Below, piece by piece: positions 44,081 through 57,160 of a DNA stretch of 64,000 nt. The stretch's first letter is position 1, and every line of letters starts with the position of its first letter. The stretch lies in the NCBI RefSeq assembly GCF_905220365.1, contig NC_061136.1, positions 8,783,702 to 8,847,701 of the forward strand. The letters run 5' to 3'. Source of the stretch: Vanessa cardui (taxonomy: Eukaryota > Arthropoda > Insecta > Lepidoptera > Nymphalidae). The notes beneath the pieces are model-generated. The model ran no database searches. It saw only the letters and a list, made by a program, of their open reading frames with translations, and was not told where the DNA came from. Made by a program: the position numbers and the translations under genes.

Positions 44081-47000
44081 AATAAAAAGCATTATAACTA
44101 AATATAATAAACTGTGATCAATAGTTAATAATAATAATAATAAAACTTAAAGAACTTATATTCCTATTTTTTATTGTACTTGTAGTAACGATAAACAACT
44201 ACTAATTTATACGTCAGAAACATACATATATATATTTTTAGTATATGCGTGTTTTCTATAGCCTTACTCTCCTACTCATGTGTTCAACAATGTACATACG
44301 TTGTTGTGAGCTTCGGTTAATGATGGCACTGTGGTTGTGCTTCATTTTATTATTTTTAAATTTATAAGAGTATAAATTTTGCTTTGTTGTGTATTACGCA
44401 TTGCTGTTTGGCAAACCACCTGAAATATTTTATTTACTATTCATAATATTTTCAACATGTTAATGGCAAATGTACGTAATTTGTTCGGTTTAAGCTTTTG
44501 GATACATTTTGTATCGGGTATGAGTATGCCTATATTTAGATTTATATTTGGAATTCTGGTGAGTTATAAAATAGCTGCCTTACTTACGATATCATTCCTA
44601 TTTAAAGGTTATACTATTCCAAACCTAAGCATAAAAACTATATTTATAATCAGAACTTGGAATTATGACGTCTTAGGCGCTTATTTGCGTATCAAAACGT
44701 AAGTTGATGCTTACGTGTTTAAACGAAACAGCGAATGAGTCGTCTCCGCAGAGCTTGTTGTACTTATAGCAGAATCTAGCATCCTTACTAAAACGGCGAT
44801 GATAATTATTAGTGTATACTGGCAAACACATGTATATATGTCATTTACTACTTTTTGTCTGTGGAGCTTATGCAACAATAATTATTTTACATTTGTGATG
44901 AAGCATGTTGCATTAGATAAGTTGGAAATAGCGAGAACTAGAGAAACGCACGCGTAATATACCACAAATGACATTATCATTGGCTATGGAGAATAACTAC
45001 CTCTAAGCTACCTACTTGGGTCCAACAAAATCGACTTCTAGAAGTTCTAGACCATTATTTTGTTGTAAAGTATATTAAATGAGATATAATTGATATAAAT
45101 TATAAATGAGTGTAATGTAACGCGCTAATAACGAATATGAGCCTGACTCGCTTCTTCTGGTGCCTAGGCTCTATAACAGCGAGGAGGGGCTGCCTCCTTC
45201 CGCGCCTTTGGATTTACAAAAGCACTAGCCGTACGGTAGACAGGATATGGATATAGGGTTGGCCTATTCGTTTCTACGACAGTTTTCTGTGACGTATCGC
45301 ATTATTGGACCATTGTAGTATTTTTATGTGAAACGACCTGTACATAGACGTTTTATTGAATAAAGAATGACAATCTTCACATAAATTAAATTTTTTATAA
45401 AAAAAAAATCTAAGATTAATATTCACTACAACAAACTTAAAACTATATGAACTATAACTTTTGATTGGGCCTTGAAAATGAAATTTGAGCCAATTTAGCG
45501 AATATTTTATGCTCCGTGAATGAAAATACATAAGAAAAAAAATGGAAGTGGCTTTTCAGAACTATGTCCAAAAAATCTGTTCTCATGACAATTTATGTAT
45601 TTATAATAATAAGCTAATAATAAGTATTTTTACTCATTAAAATGTAGGGAATTTCTCAAATTCAATACATTTAAATCGATTTATTACCACAACGCAAGAT
45701 CATCGGATTTGTATTATTGAGAGTTACTGTAAAGTGACAATAACTGAATTATTATAAGAGCCTACTAGACTGAATATTCTTAAAATACTATTGGTGATAA
45801 TCCAACACACAACCGAATTTGCGTACACGAGTTTTGTACATTTTTTGTAAATTTAACGGTAATTATTGGTTATTTTTATGCTTTAGGTTGAGGGCTTATA
45901 AAAAATTATACTACGATAATGCCTTAAAAATTCTATTAAGACTGTAACTCGATCGTACCAATTAATCTCCTTCGTATCTTCTGCATCACACGTGACACTC
46001 CTGAAATAATCTATGCCCTGTTGCCACAATTAAAAATAAACGAAATATATTGGCAAAGCTAAAAATCGTTACTTTGATTTGATAAATAATAATGTTCGTC
46101 AAAGTTGATTAATATGATGAAATTACAGTTTCCTTATTATAATATAATTAATAATTATTCTAAATCTTTTGTAATAATAATATTATAAAATTTTTCATTA
46201 CGTCGTCCAATACAAATGTTATTTAGAAACTGCAGACAAATTTAAATTAAAAAATTAGTAAAATATAAACAGAAGTAAGATAATAAAATAATACCAAACG
46301 ACAATATAAATATTATCATATTAAAACTGCATTTAAATAGTGATAAGTTTTTCCGAAAGCAAGTAACATTACAAAGTTAGGTCTTCTTTTGATTACTGTT
46401 TCAATAAGACACGGTCATTTAGCTAATGAGCGCTCTCTAAAGTAAATAACTTAAACAAAGTCTACGTCAGTGAGATCGAGCAACCTTTGATACCCGACAG
46501 CGACTACCGACTGTTTGTGAAAAAAAAAGTAAAAATATCAATTCTTGGCACAAACCCAACTATTTTATAGTATATTGACCTGGAGGTGAATTTCTATGCG
46601 TCGGTCTCAATTAAATGAAATTGTGTTTAATTTTTTGAATTTAAATTGTAATAGCGGACGACAAAACTCAATTCTCAAAAAAAAACCTGAAGCGTTTTAC
46701 ATATTCGACCCACAGAGTGGAATATCGTTGTTCGTTGTAGGCTATTGGAAATCCTCGTGGTCGGCAGCCTTCATCTTTTTTTTCTCCAATGACAGTCGCA
46801 TGAAGTAAGCCTCCTATATCGGTTGCAAAATTCTTTTAAATCGTTGGATTAATATTCTGAATTGTATTTATATACTGAACAAGACATCCAATCCAGTTCA
46901 ATCGAATTATACGATTGTATTTTTTTTTTTTTATTGTAACAAAGGCATGATCTTTAAATGCAACACAAAATAAATTACTTAAAATTATCTGTTTATTTAT

Positions 47001-47884
47001 ATTACATATTTCTAACTTATTGCAAATAATTAGTATTAAGCTTTGGTACATTATGGACAAATATTGTATCAAATAAATGGAAGAAAATTGAGTCCAAATT
47101 CCGGTAATATCTATCATATTTAGGTACCACAACTGAAATCCACGAGGGCATACGTTAATTCCCCGAACAAATTGTAGAAGAAAGGTAAACATTGAGAACA
47201 TTCATAATTTGCACAAGAACCACAGTCTGTTTAGTATTCTTCTCACGTTCGCTCTCCGAGATAACTTTCAACCACAATTACCTGACCGTTCAAGCGTCAG
47301 GAAATATATTGGCACCTTCAGCAAGCCGCCTCCCGCTATGCTTCGTCCGCAACTTAAATTTACAATCTCGATTTGATTAGCGAAATAAAAAGAAAAATTA
47401 TATCAACATTTCATCTTTATAAACCCAAGAATATTTCTTGTTACTTTTGTTTAATTGCGCCTTGTAGATTTTCAAATGAAATATTCACATTTGCAATAAT
47501 TTTATTTTACTAAATTATTGTTTTTTTTTTCCATTATCAAACATAAAGTTCTTTATCGAACTTTGCATTGATTGCTAAAATATACAATAAATAAAAGGGC
47601 AACTTCTAAAAGGCCCTAATGGACAAGGGGCAATCGATCAAATGACAAAGAAAGTTTCTTCAATACAAAACAATTGATGGGTTCGAAATTTTCTCAAGAC
47701 GTTTTTTCTTCTTTCGTTTGACTATTTTTTACTTTTCAATAGAATTATTGAATACTTTAAAATAATCTATTTACATATACTTTTATTTCTATATAAAAAT
47801 AATGGCTATTAAGAAAATAACTTACTAGCTAGCTAACTAACTAGTAATATTATATTTAATCTACGTATTATAATCTTAAATATG
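44081..47884. other. AT-rich noncoding stretch with small islets
   Basis: Contains an ATA microsatellite at 44127-44143, a GC-rich islet at 45135-45235, the palindrome ACTTCTAGAAGT near 45033, and a GC-richer patch at 47285-47350. No gene recognised. Confidence 0.4.
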
Positions 47885-47932
47885 AAAATTTAAATTTGAA
47901 TAAAGTATGTTTTGATTTTGATTTGAATTTTC
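47885..47932 (+). repeat. LINE-type 3' tail, fragment
   Basis: TTTGAATAAAGTATGTTTTG followed by ATTTTGATTTGAA resembles lepidopteran LINE 3' ends with a polyadenylation-like AATAAA and TTTGAT repeats. A similar piece (GTATATTTTGATTTGAATTT) is at about 58525-58545. Confidence 0.35.
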
Positions 47933-50900
47933 ATTAGTTGATAAACTTTGTTGATTGATAAACTGGTTCTACAAAATATCTGAACTTTTAAAAAAAGAAA
48001 TAATTAACAACTTGACAAATAAATTAATGATTTGTCTAGTAGATTATTAACTAGTTTGAGCTTGAAGTAGACAGATACTCTACTAATTAATACAATCATC
48101 TAGATTAAATTACCATCCACCTGACTTTTTGTTAATTGAGTAATAACTTATGCTAGGCATATTTTTATTATGATATACTTGTATTTCATTTTGTTTTTCT
48201 TGTGACCAATTAACCAAATATATAAACCAAGAGTTATAAATATCCCTAAGTACGTTTCCAAAATAAAAATTGAATAAAGTTTATATTCTGTTTACACTTA
48301 ATTGAAAGAAGACTTCAATCTGCCCACAATATTACATAATGTTTTTAGGGCAAAGAAATATTTTTATCAAGGAATAATAAAATAGTTTTAAATTCAAAAA
48401 TCATAAAAATTGCTACTCAAGATTATATAGTTTCTTTTTAAAATTTGATCATCATATTTGTCTTAACCAACATTCATTTACATACACATTACAGAATTAA
48501 GTTACAAACTTTTTGTCTGATTGATGAATAAAAGTGCAATTGCTTTTTTATAATCTTTAATTTTCAGGCTAAGCAAATTTTAACGTATTAATTCGTAAGA
48601 CTGCAAGATTTGAAGGCGGCTTATCCAAACCTAGTTACTTATCATAAATTTTATATAATATATAAGGAAAATTGGCTTAATACAATGGGAGAATATTAGT
48701 GGAGTCAGGATTGCGTTGTTTCAGAACCGCAATATTCCATGCCCCTAGATTCAGCGATGGAATACTTCGGGCGGCTTTCATTCGATCGCAATCTCTATGC
48801 TAACAGCTTGCGATTCTGATCTTCGTTTAGCGAAATGACCGCAGTCACCCCGGTCTGGTGACGTTTATTCCTTACACGTTCACTCCCCAAAGTTTTTATG
48901 GACGAAACGAACACTCACCCCTCTATTAAGATTTTTTTGGACAACATAAATCCCCTTGAGCCAGTAATATCGAATTTACGTGTAAAATATTACAAGTTTT
49001 ATAATAAAGCGTCTCGTGGACAACGTTTGTGAGGGTAAAAAAATGGATATGGAAATCAAAATGTTTATAACAATACAGATTCCAACATAGCAATGACAAA
49101 GAGTATGTAGTTATTATTTACTCTTTGTAATTACTAATAATATTTTATTTGGCGAAATTATTGTGACTGAAACCGGCGTACCAAAATCAAAGAGGAACAA
49201 TAATGGTATAAGGATAAAATAAAATTAAAAGTATACGCTGTTAGTCGGAACTAACCTCGGTATCCCACAAATATTACTTGAGCTTTCTTTAACGTTTATT
49301 TTACAAAGTATTGTATACGTCCAGTAAACGTTTCATTCAAACTGATACATACAGTAACACAGTTTGCTTGCACTTCGATTAAAGATATATATTACTAATA
49401 TAGAAATAATTCGTAAAACAAAAAGAATGAGGGGTCAAAAGCAGATGGTCCGCTTTTATAAAAATGTTGGAGGGTTGTGAAATATGACACACTGTTATTT
49501 CTTCGCACACCCGGTCAAGAGTTATTGCATTCCATTATACGTTTTCTCTATCTAAAGGAAGCCATTTTCACTAAAGGAGAACTAAACTGTCTAAAATTTA
49601 TTCCGCTTATCATTTTATCGCTTTCGAGGAAGTATCAAATTCTTAAATCATTTTTACGTTTCACGCACGATATATTAAATTGAATTTAAAAAATATGAAA
49701 CTAATTTTGCACTTGTAACACCCTATGTCACATGAAGTATGTGCCGTCCATGCGGCGTCGTCTACGGTTGTACCATACCCATAGTAATTATAATGTGTTG
49801 GCCTTAATACGGGCTTTGTAACAATCATGCCAATCGCTCCTTTCGACGTACCGCTCTGCGTAAGAGACTTACAATAGAGTCACTGGCTCGGAAGGGAACA
49901 CCTTATCTTTACTACATTGTGTCCCATGTCATACGAACGCGAGCCTGAGGCTATGAAAATATTTCATATTCACAAAGATTAACAAGATTATTTAGCAGTT
50001 CCTTTGTATAGTTATATATCAATGGAAACGGATTGGAGTGCGATCTTAAAGTAATTAAGTCATTATTACTTTTAAAAGTATCAATTCAAATTTTGTTGTG
50101 ACACAAATATGAGGCCAATAATGTGAGTTAAATTTAAATAAATAATAAAATACTCTATGTTAGGGAACTTTTCAAAAAAACCAAGTATTTTTCCATTACC
50201 TTCACATTAATTATTTTCGCCTAACTGTAAATTATATGTGCAAAATAGTACGATAAAAAGAACTGTACTTACTTAGTAAAAGCTATTTAATTAAAAAAAT
50301 GCGTTTTTTTTAATAATAACAAAAAAGGCAGATTATTTGTTGTCTATTAATAATACAGTTAAATAATTATCTGTTATTATCGCTTGGTCAATTATCAGCG
50401 GTTTGGTTTCCGGCAAAGCAAAATAGAGCTATCTGATCTCAACCACTGAGAGAGCACGAGTAATACATACGTCATTTGATTTTACATTAATTGGCATCAT
50501 CAAAACTTAGGCTCACTACCAAATAAAAAAAATCAAAATATATTTATTGTTCTTATATCAAAATACATATCTCACAGAGGCCCTGTACCCCTAAACTAGG
50601 AAAACCCGCATCTTAGGGGCCAGTGACTTCCCAATCAATGTTTTAGTTCAACTTTAAATTTGAAAAAAAGGTATTATAGAATGCTAACTGACTACAAAAA
50701 AATAGAATCAAAGCTCCTTAGCTTTGATGCTTATACTAACTATTGAGTTATGATCATGTTTGTTTGCTATATTAATTCTAATTTAAAAAAAATGTATTTA
50801 CTAAGTTTTAAATAATAATTTAAAATAATGCATTTTAGATTTGGTAATACAGTTTTCGATTCTTCCTACAAAACCTATAAAAAAATCATCCACGAACGAA

Positions 50901-51892
50901 GCCTTATTTAGATAGAATTAAAATTCGCTTTTGCATGTACAGATCGTCATTTTGTCATAATATTTTTGTATAAATGTTTTCTTGGGCCCTGTTATCGACA
51001 GTAATGTCATTGCAATTAATCTTCCCAAAAATATTTCATGTACCGATATGGTTCCGTTACAGTTTTCATATGTATAAATTTATTTTATCGTCGTAATAAT
51101 ATTACATTCAAAGTATAAAATGTTGAATAAAAAATACTTATTATTGATACAGTGGATAGTATTCGCAAGAAGTGTTTAGAAAATTGACACAATTACTTCA
51201 TTTTTCTGGATCTGAGTAAATGTTTATTATTCATACAGTGCTTAGCGTTAAATAAAGTCATACCTACGAATAATACGAGAATAAATTCGTACAGATGCAT
51301 GTGTAGTGGAATTTATTGAGAATATTCCAAGTACTAACTTTTGTTTAAGACGAGCTTTAAAATATAAAATCTTATTGCCGTTATAATTGGTCATCTTTAT
51401 TGATAATTTGTGCAAACTATGTTGAACAGACAGAAGTTTTTCTGAAACAACACTCGTATACATAAAATGATTATGGTTCAATAGCCATATATTAGTTTTA
51501 ATTTTTTTTAGAAACTTTTGTTTACCTTATTTTTTTATTCGAGGAGAATTTTGAAGGTTAGTTATACAATCATCTCCAAAAGGATTATCCTTACAAAACA
51601 TAGATAATTTCAAGCGTTTATTTCAATATCCGGTACTTAATGTTTCTTTTTCTAGTGCTAGACAAAATTGAAAAATGAAAAAGACGAAAATAATAATAAA
51701 TAGAAAAAAGAAATAATTTGTATTCGCATGGATATTTATTAATAAATAAATTAATAAGTTATTTATTCGGAAGGTTTAATAGACTTAGTTTCAATTAAAT
51801 TTAAAGTTGTGCAAACATATGTGCTGACTGTCATTTTGGAGGTTGCTATTTATCCTCTTTATATAGTTATTTGTTTATGTAAGGGAATCCAC
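47933..51892. other. AT-rich noncoding stretch with islets at 48700-48870 and 49740-49940
   Basis: Two GC-richer islets stand out. The first includes CGGGCGGCTTTCATTCGATC and GACCGCAGTCACCCCGGTCT. The second includes CGTCCATGCGGCGTCGTCTA. Neither matches repeats in the window nor yields a convincing frame. A weak inverted pair CCCCTAA/TTAGGGG spans 50588-50619. Confidence 0.35.
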
Positions 51893-52110
51893 TAAAATCC
51901 ACGTGGGTGCGTATACTTCGGTCGCCCGACTCGGGCAACTCGACATCGCAGCGGCGTCAACAGTATTAGAGCATCAACTCACTTCCCGTGCGTAAGAAAA
52001 CAAGCCACGCGCGCCTTCGCCCCTTCGAGCTGCTTATATGTATTATTTCTCAATAAAGACATCTTGCGAGCCTGCACCTGCGAGGGTTTTATCGGACGCT
52101 GTAATAGTTT
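51893..52110 (+). other. GC-rich block, possible LTR-like remnant or regulatory islet
   Basis: GC-rich from CACGTGGGTGCGTATACTTC to CGCCTTCGCCCCTTCGAGC, followed by CTTATATG, an AATAAA (52052-52057) and CATCTTGCGAGCCTGCACCT. A TATA-like site, a polyadenylation signal and a GC-rich leader in that order resemble an LTR. No paired LTR, primer-binding site or gag/pol coding is seen, so a solo LTR or host element is equally possible. Confidence 0.25.
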
Positions 52111-53414
52111 AGGTAGCGTTCTCTTCAAACAGCCTGAATTAACAAAATTTATCTCCGATTACTTGGGCTATTAAGTGTAGCTGAGTAATGCTGCAAATTG
52201 TAGTGGGCAACTACAATTTGCAACATTTTCTATTGCATATATTATAAGTATTTATAACCTATCCTAAAAACTAGGATAAAAATAAAAAAAGCGCAAAATT
52301 TCTACACTTATTTTTTTCATAAAGAAGGGTGCATCTATATGAACTTGATTGTAAAACGATTCCTTATACTTGCTTGGAAAAGCTAGAAGAAGTACCTTAC
52401 ACCTTACAAGATTTTGAAATCGATAACCAAATTAATGTATACCGTCTGAGACAAAAGAGCTAGACTTGACGGTTTATTATATATTTCTTCAAGAATATGT
52501 CACGTAGTAAGGATAACCTATTATACTCTCAGTGACAGAATCAATACAAGTGATTGTTCCCAAAGAATGCCTTCGGTTTACTTAAACAACTTACACGAGC
52601 CATAATACACTATTTATGACATAAACGATGTATTAATACTTTTTTTTAGAATTTGTAATTGACAAAGATTTTATTTCCAAAGTTGCCTTTTACGTAAAGA
52701 TTTTTTTTCTTTATTTTACATCCATTTCATTTGTGATATTTTATACATGTTGATTTATTTTCCAAATAATAACTAAACCATTAACATGGTAGCTGAGCTT
52801 GTTTCAAAAGAATTTACTTTTGTCAAGTAATTACTTTTAAATATTATTTGTGTTTTACACAAATACTTTGACTATATTATACTAATTAATAAAGTAAATA
52901 CTTATTAGATTATTGCGGTTAAATATATATAAACTATAATAAATAAAAACCCACATTTAAAAATTTCAATAAAACAATCATCGATTCATTATTTAATTAT
53001 GGTCCGCCGTCCCTTTATTTTCTTTCGATAAACTTTTTCTGCGCTACCTCTGGTGATTAACTTTATTCCGACCAATTTAAACTTCATTGCGTCTGCTATA
53101 TATTTTAACTGATATAATTTTTAGATTTGCTACACTAAACACTAACTACTACACGTATTATTGCAATAAATTGGTTACGATATAGTAAACACACAAAATA
53201 ATAAATATGAATAGAAATAAACAAGACTAGTGCTTTTCTTGCTTTCTAAAACACTGGAATGTTGGCTCTAGGGGAAAGCATAATTTAGGAATTGTATAAC
53301 CTACAATCCCTGCCATACACACTGTTCCCGTTCTATTGGCAGTATAATGTAGCACTTCTTAAAATCAGCGGAAAAGCAGAGTGACCTTCATCACCCAAGC
53401 CATGCTTTCGTTAT
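52111..53414. other. AT-rich noncoding stretch
   Basis: Nothing recognised. Weak similarity to repeat material begins near 53290. Confidence 0.45.
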
Positions 53415-53665
53415 TCTACTTGTTAGTAAGGCTTTGTTCAAAGCCATCTCTGTAGATTCCACCTACTCCTCATATCTTCTACCACCAATCAGTATTGTTG
53501 TTTTCCGGTATTCTTGAAGAGCGACAGAGTCATTATAACTATAGGCATATGGGCACATCATTGTTCACAAGCTTGACCGCGCAGTATTGATGTAAATAAT
53601 CTTTCATAACACAGGACAATGAATATGAGCACCGATCACCATCTGGTGGTAATAAATAGAGGGAT
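53415..53665 (-). repeat. Family C repeat, diverged, minus strand
   Basis: Corresponds end to end to 60462-60748 reversed: AGTAAGGCTTTGTTCAAAGC, CCACCTACTCCTCATATCTT, CTACCACCAATCAGTATTGT, GAGCACCGATCACCATCTGG. Heavy substitution shows an old copy. Confidence 0.6.
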
Positions 53666-54863
53666 GGCTAATGGGTAATCGTAATCGTCTAATAAACGAA
53701 AAAATTTAACTGAAGACATGGTTCAACATATAAATTCTCGCTTCCATATTTTTCAGCCATATACTTGTATATATGGAAGTGACAGTGCGAAGGGCGAATG
53801 GCCTAGAGTAATGTCACATAGTATATTATCAATCATAATACCACCACCCACCACTTTCGACTGTAAATTCTATATCTTAATTCTAAAGCAGTAGATGACT
53901 GACAGTCGAGGACCAAACGGGTGCTGCAAGACAGCCATCGATCGCACTGTATCTGCATAGAAACTACGGATTTTCAGCCTGTCCTGAGAAAATTGTCAGC
54001 AGTGTTGGAATGGTATTCCTTGATCCGCTACCTACATGATCCATAATACTAGTTCAAATTACTCTTTGAAGCCCTAGCGACCATCTAAGAACTGACCAAA
54101 GAAGCGATTACTTAATATTAAGGAACTTCAACTGGATACTGTTTATATAATCGGTATCCAGATGAATATTTCATGTAATGCAATTACTAAATGTGGCTTT
54201 GAAAATTTCTGATCAATAACAAAGAGTAAAATCCAATCACGTTTTATATTTTTATGTCTTTTATCCAACGACAGTGTTATTCCATTAGCTGAGATTACAC
54301 TTTATTTTCTGCGTTAAGAATATCATCCAGTTGTTACCTCCAATTTTATTCCGTTACGTTGTTCTTCCACGTGTAAAAATTTTCACAAAGGGCGGATAGA
54401 AACATCTTGAAATTGAAACAAGGGGGAATACAGATGCAGTATTTCATAAAAGATTTTTAAAATGGAATACCTACAATATTTCAGCCTTCAAATCTCAATA
54501 AATCGTCTAGGCGTGGTAACGAGCTCACTGCGGCGTAGTCTCTGCGGATACGTATTTTATTGGATTCACTGAAACGTTTTTCAGGTCCAAAGGATTATTT
54601 ACGAGCGTCTGCGCTCTCGTTGCAGAAATGCAGATGGACATCCCGCTACAACCTACTTACACTTTAAATCTTAACTAGGTATCTTTCAGAAATGTTCTTG
54701 AATTTCTCATTTATTCATTGACTATTTCAAACAATTTACAGAAGTTGAAGCAACTTTTATGTTTCTTCGATGACTATATACATAATTAATTATATTTTAA
54801 TTTAAGAAAAATATATATCATATTTATGCACAGGTTTTTTTATTTATTTAGGTACACAAAATT
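53666..54863. other. Noncoding stretch with GC-richer patches
   Basis: The 53880-54110 segment and the 54520-54640 islet are less AT-rich than average. Neither shows a convincing frame or known repeat. Confidence 0.35.
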
Positions 54864-54916
54864 CAGAACACTGTACTGTGTTCTGACGTTTGTGGAAACA
54901 CTGTACTGTATTCTGA
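54864..54916. repeat. Short tandem repeat of a 20-bp hairpin unit
   Basis: CAGAACACTGTACTGTGTTCTG (two extra bases beyond the core AACACTGTACTGTGTTCT) is an inverted repeat with 8-bp arms. A second near copy, AACACTGTACTGTATTCTGA, follows about 13 bp later. Confidence 0.7.
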
Positions 54917-55427
54917 GTTTCTTCTTACAGAAGCTTCTCCGTTTCCGTGATGATGGCGGCCATCCCAGGGTTTTTTAGTACAAATCGGGATATCTATGAA
55001 AAATCTGTCACCTTCGTCCACAGCGATTACCAATGTACGAATTAGAAATCAACTGTTCGTGCAGTCAATTATCACTTGTACATGTGATGATGCTATACCA
55101 CTCCAGTTAAGAAATCAAAAGAACGTATTAATAGTCGGCATTAAAAAGCTCTTCCTCAGGCGATAATATCCCTTTAGATTCGATTCATTCGATATTGTTT
55201 TAACAAATACAGCCTTAATCATAGAAGTTTTCCCAAATAGTTATTTGATTAGTTTCACCTGACTCTCACTAATTGAGGTCGTACCTGCTCATTATTCAAC
55301 GGTTTGTTTTCTGAGAATATTCTAAATATATTCTCTATTTAAAAAAAGGAACACGTTTATTGAAACGCATTCTGTAAAAACATGTCTTCAAACAAAGGGT
55401 CTATACTGCTTACTATCCTATCATATG
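54917..55427. other. AT-rich noncoding stretch
   Basis: Nothing recognised. Confidence 0.45.
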
Positions 55428-55560
55428 TATTAATATCATACTGATATTATAAATGAAAGTTTGCGAGGATGGATGCATGTTGGTTAATCTTTCAAGAAAA
55501 AAGTACTGAACGGATTTGGATGAAATTTTACAGTAATATAGTTTATACATAAGAATACTA
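55428..55560 (-). repeat. Family E-related repeat 3' end, minus strand
   Basis: ATACTGATATTATAAATGAA, GTTTGCGAGGATGGATGCAT, AAAAGTACTGAACGGATTTG and GATGAAATTTTACAGTAATA match the common reversed end of these lepidopteran repeats (ATATTATAA, then CTGAACGGATTTGGATGAAA). Confidence 0.65.
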
Positions 55561-56455
55561 CAAAGACAACAATTTATAATGATTTTATGTAAATTCTTCA
55601 CAATATAACAATACATATTAAGTATCCGTTGCTTAGTGACCACAAATTGACTAAAATATTATTTCCCTTGCCTCAGATCCGTAAAGAACCGGCAAAATAA
55701 ACTTACATTAAAATAATTACAGTTTTATTATATACAAAAGGCAATTATTTCATCACACGGTTAAAATAAATTTGTATGACAAATAAAGTAAATAATAATT
55801 TCAAAGGTGTAATCCATTCCAGTAGATACAAAAGGGGAAAACAGTTCAAGCGTCCGAGTAATTATATTTTCACGCGTGATTCGATTTCTGTTGTTGATTT
55901 TATAAGCTCATGAAAGTAAAAAGATCAATTAACTTTATTTTTTATATTGAATTCAAAAATTTAGTATGAATATTGGATTTATTTTAATAATTTCAAAGTA
56001 CACTTTTTAACCAATTGATGCAAATAATAGTAGCATGTAAGGAAAAATAAGAAATATTATCAATGTTTAAACCTGAACTTTCAAATATTGTCTTTTGTAT
56101 GCAGCATATTGATATCACTGGATATTTTTGTATAACCTTTACTATAGCGATTATTTATATGTAGTATACGAGATAAGTTACCCAACCACCCTACAGCCAC
56201 CCTACAGAGACTCCGAGCCATTACTACTTATTTTCAAAAGTGAAAAAAACCTACAAGTAAGACATTCATCACCAATGATAATGTCCAGGGTGCAGTTTTG
56301 GTGTTTTCGACAAAACATTTTTTTCAGACAGACAGACCGACAAAAATTGCAAAAAATGTTATATTGGTAATGTACCGTGAATAAAAAATATGCATTGAGT
56401 AAAAAGGGCTATTTTAATATTCCAAACAGACACACCAATTTTATTATGTGTATAG
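55561..56455. other. AT-rich noncoding stretch with repeat-like end at 56160-56365
   Basis: At 56160-56365 CCACCCTACAGCCACCCTAC and CAGACAGACAGACCGACAAA recall the ends of a lepidopteran repeat, but the match is loose. Confidence 0.3.
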
Positions 56456-56527
56456 ATTTATTAACATAAGAATTAACAACATTAAATGCTTAAATATATA
56501 TACACAAATATGAACTAAAACTAGTTA
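56456..56527 (+). repeat. Harbinger fragment, matching 40318-40387
   Basis: About 70 bp nearly identical to the post-transposase segment of the transposon at 38745-41753, differing by a CA insertion in the TATATATACA run and a few substitutions. Flanks differ on both sides, and no terminal repeats are present. Confidence 0.75.
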
Positions 56528-57112
56528 CTGTATAAATCTTGACCGCGTGGAATGGTGGCAAAAATCCTAGCAGCATTTATTGTGTATAGATAAAAAAATA
56601 ATACATTGAAAAGGAATAAAACTGATTTTTTTATTTCTTCCCCATAAAAACACAAATCTCAGTGTTTCAGACGTAAAGAAGACGTATTTGTTCATATTAT
56701 AAGGAGTCTACCGCAAACGAATTGCGAACAACCTCACCACCAATAAGATCTTATTGGCTTGACATTCCTCGAGTCCCCTGGCAGTAAAGTGCAATCGCAG
56801 GTGGCTCGCGTGATTAATTGGCCTCAGAAGGCTATTTGTTTGTACACGTTGTACGAATACGTCGTATGTATGTATATTTGTTTAAGCTCGATCAGTTTGA
56901 CCGTATACATTTGGGAAAACGGAATCTAGCTACATTTTTGAACAAATTATATAATTCTTAAACATTTTAATGCACTTTATATTTTTCTGTATGATGTTAC
57001 TATTTATAAATCTAAATATCATATTAATTTTACCTGTTTTTAGAAACGTATAGTTTATTTTTCTATGGCTACAAATTCCGAATACCTTAATATTTCATTG
57101 TAAAACTATATA
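56528..57112. other. Noncoding stretch with islet at 56700-56830
   Basis: The islet at 56700-56830 is GC-richer, unique within the window, and includes the perfect palindrome CCAATAAGATCTTATTGG (56740-56757). Confidence 0.35.
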
Positions 57113-57160
57113 CCGAGGCCTTATCTCAGCAGTGGGACATTTACAGGCTGTTACTTTACT
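57113..57160 (+). mobile_element. Metulj-like SINE 3' tail
   Basis: CCGAGGCCTTATCTCAGCAG, TGGGACATTTACAGGCTG, TTACTTTACT is the last 50 bp of the SINE with its tail. The rest of the element is absent. Confidence 0.7.

Noticed and set aside
45030..45050. Heat shock element at TTCTAGAAGTTCTAGA
   Set aside because: The first TTCnnGAA pair is good but the next unit is off by one base from canonical spacing.
46836..47201. 121-codon open frame on the minus strand
   Set aside because: It runs through low-complexity AT-rich DNA with no motif or homology I recognise; most likely chance.
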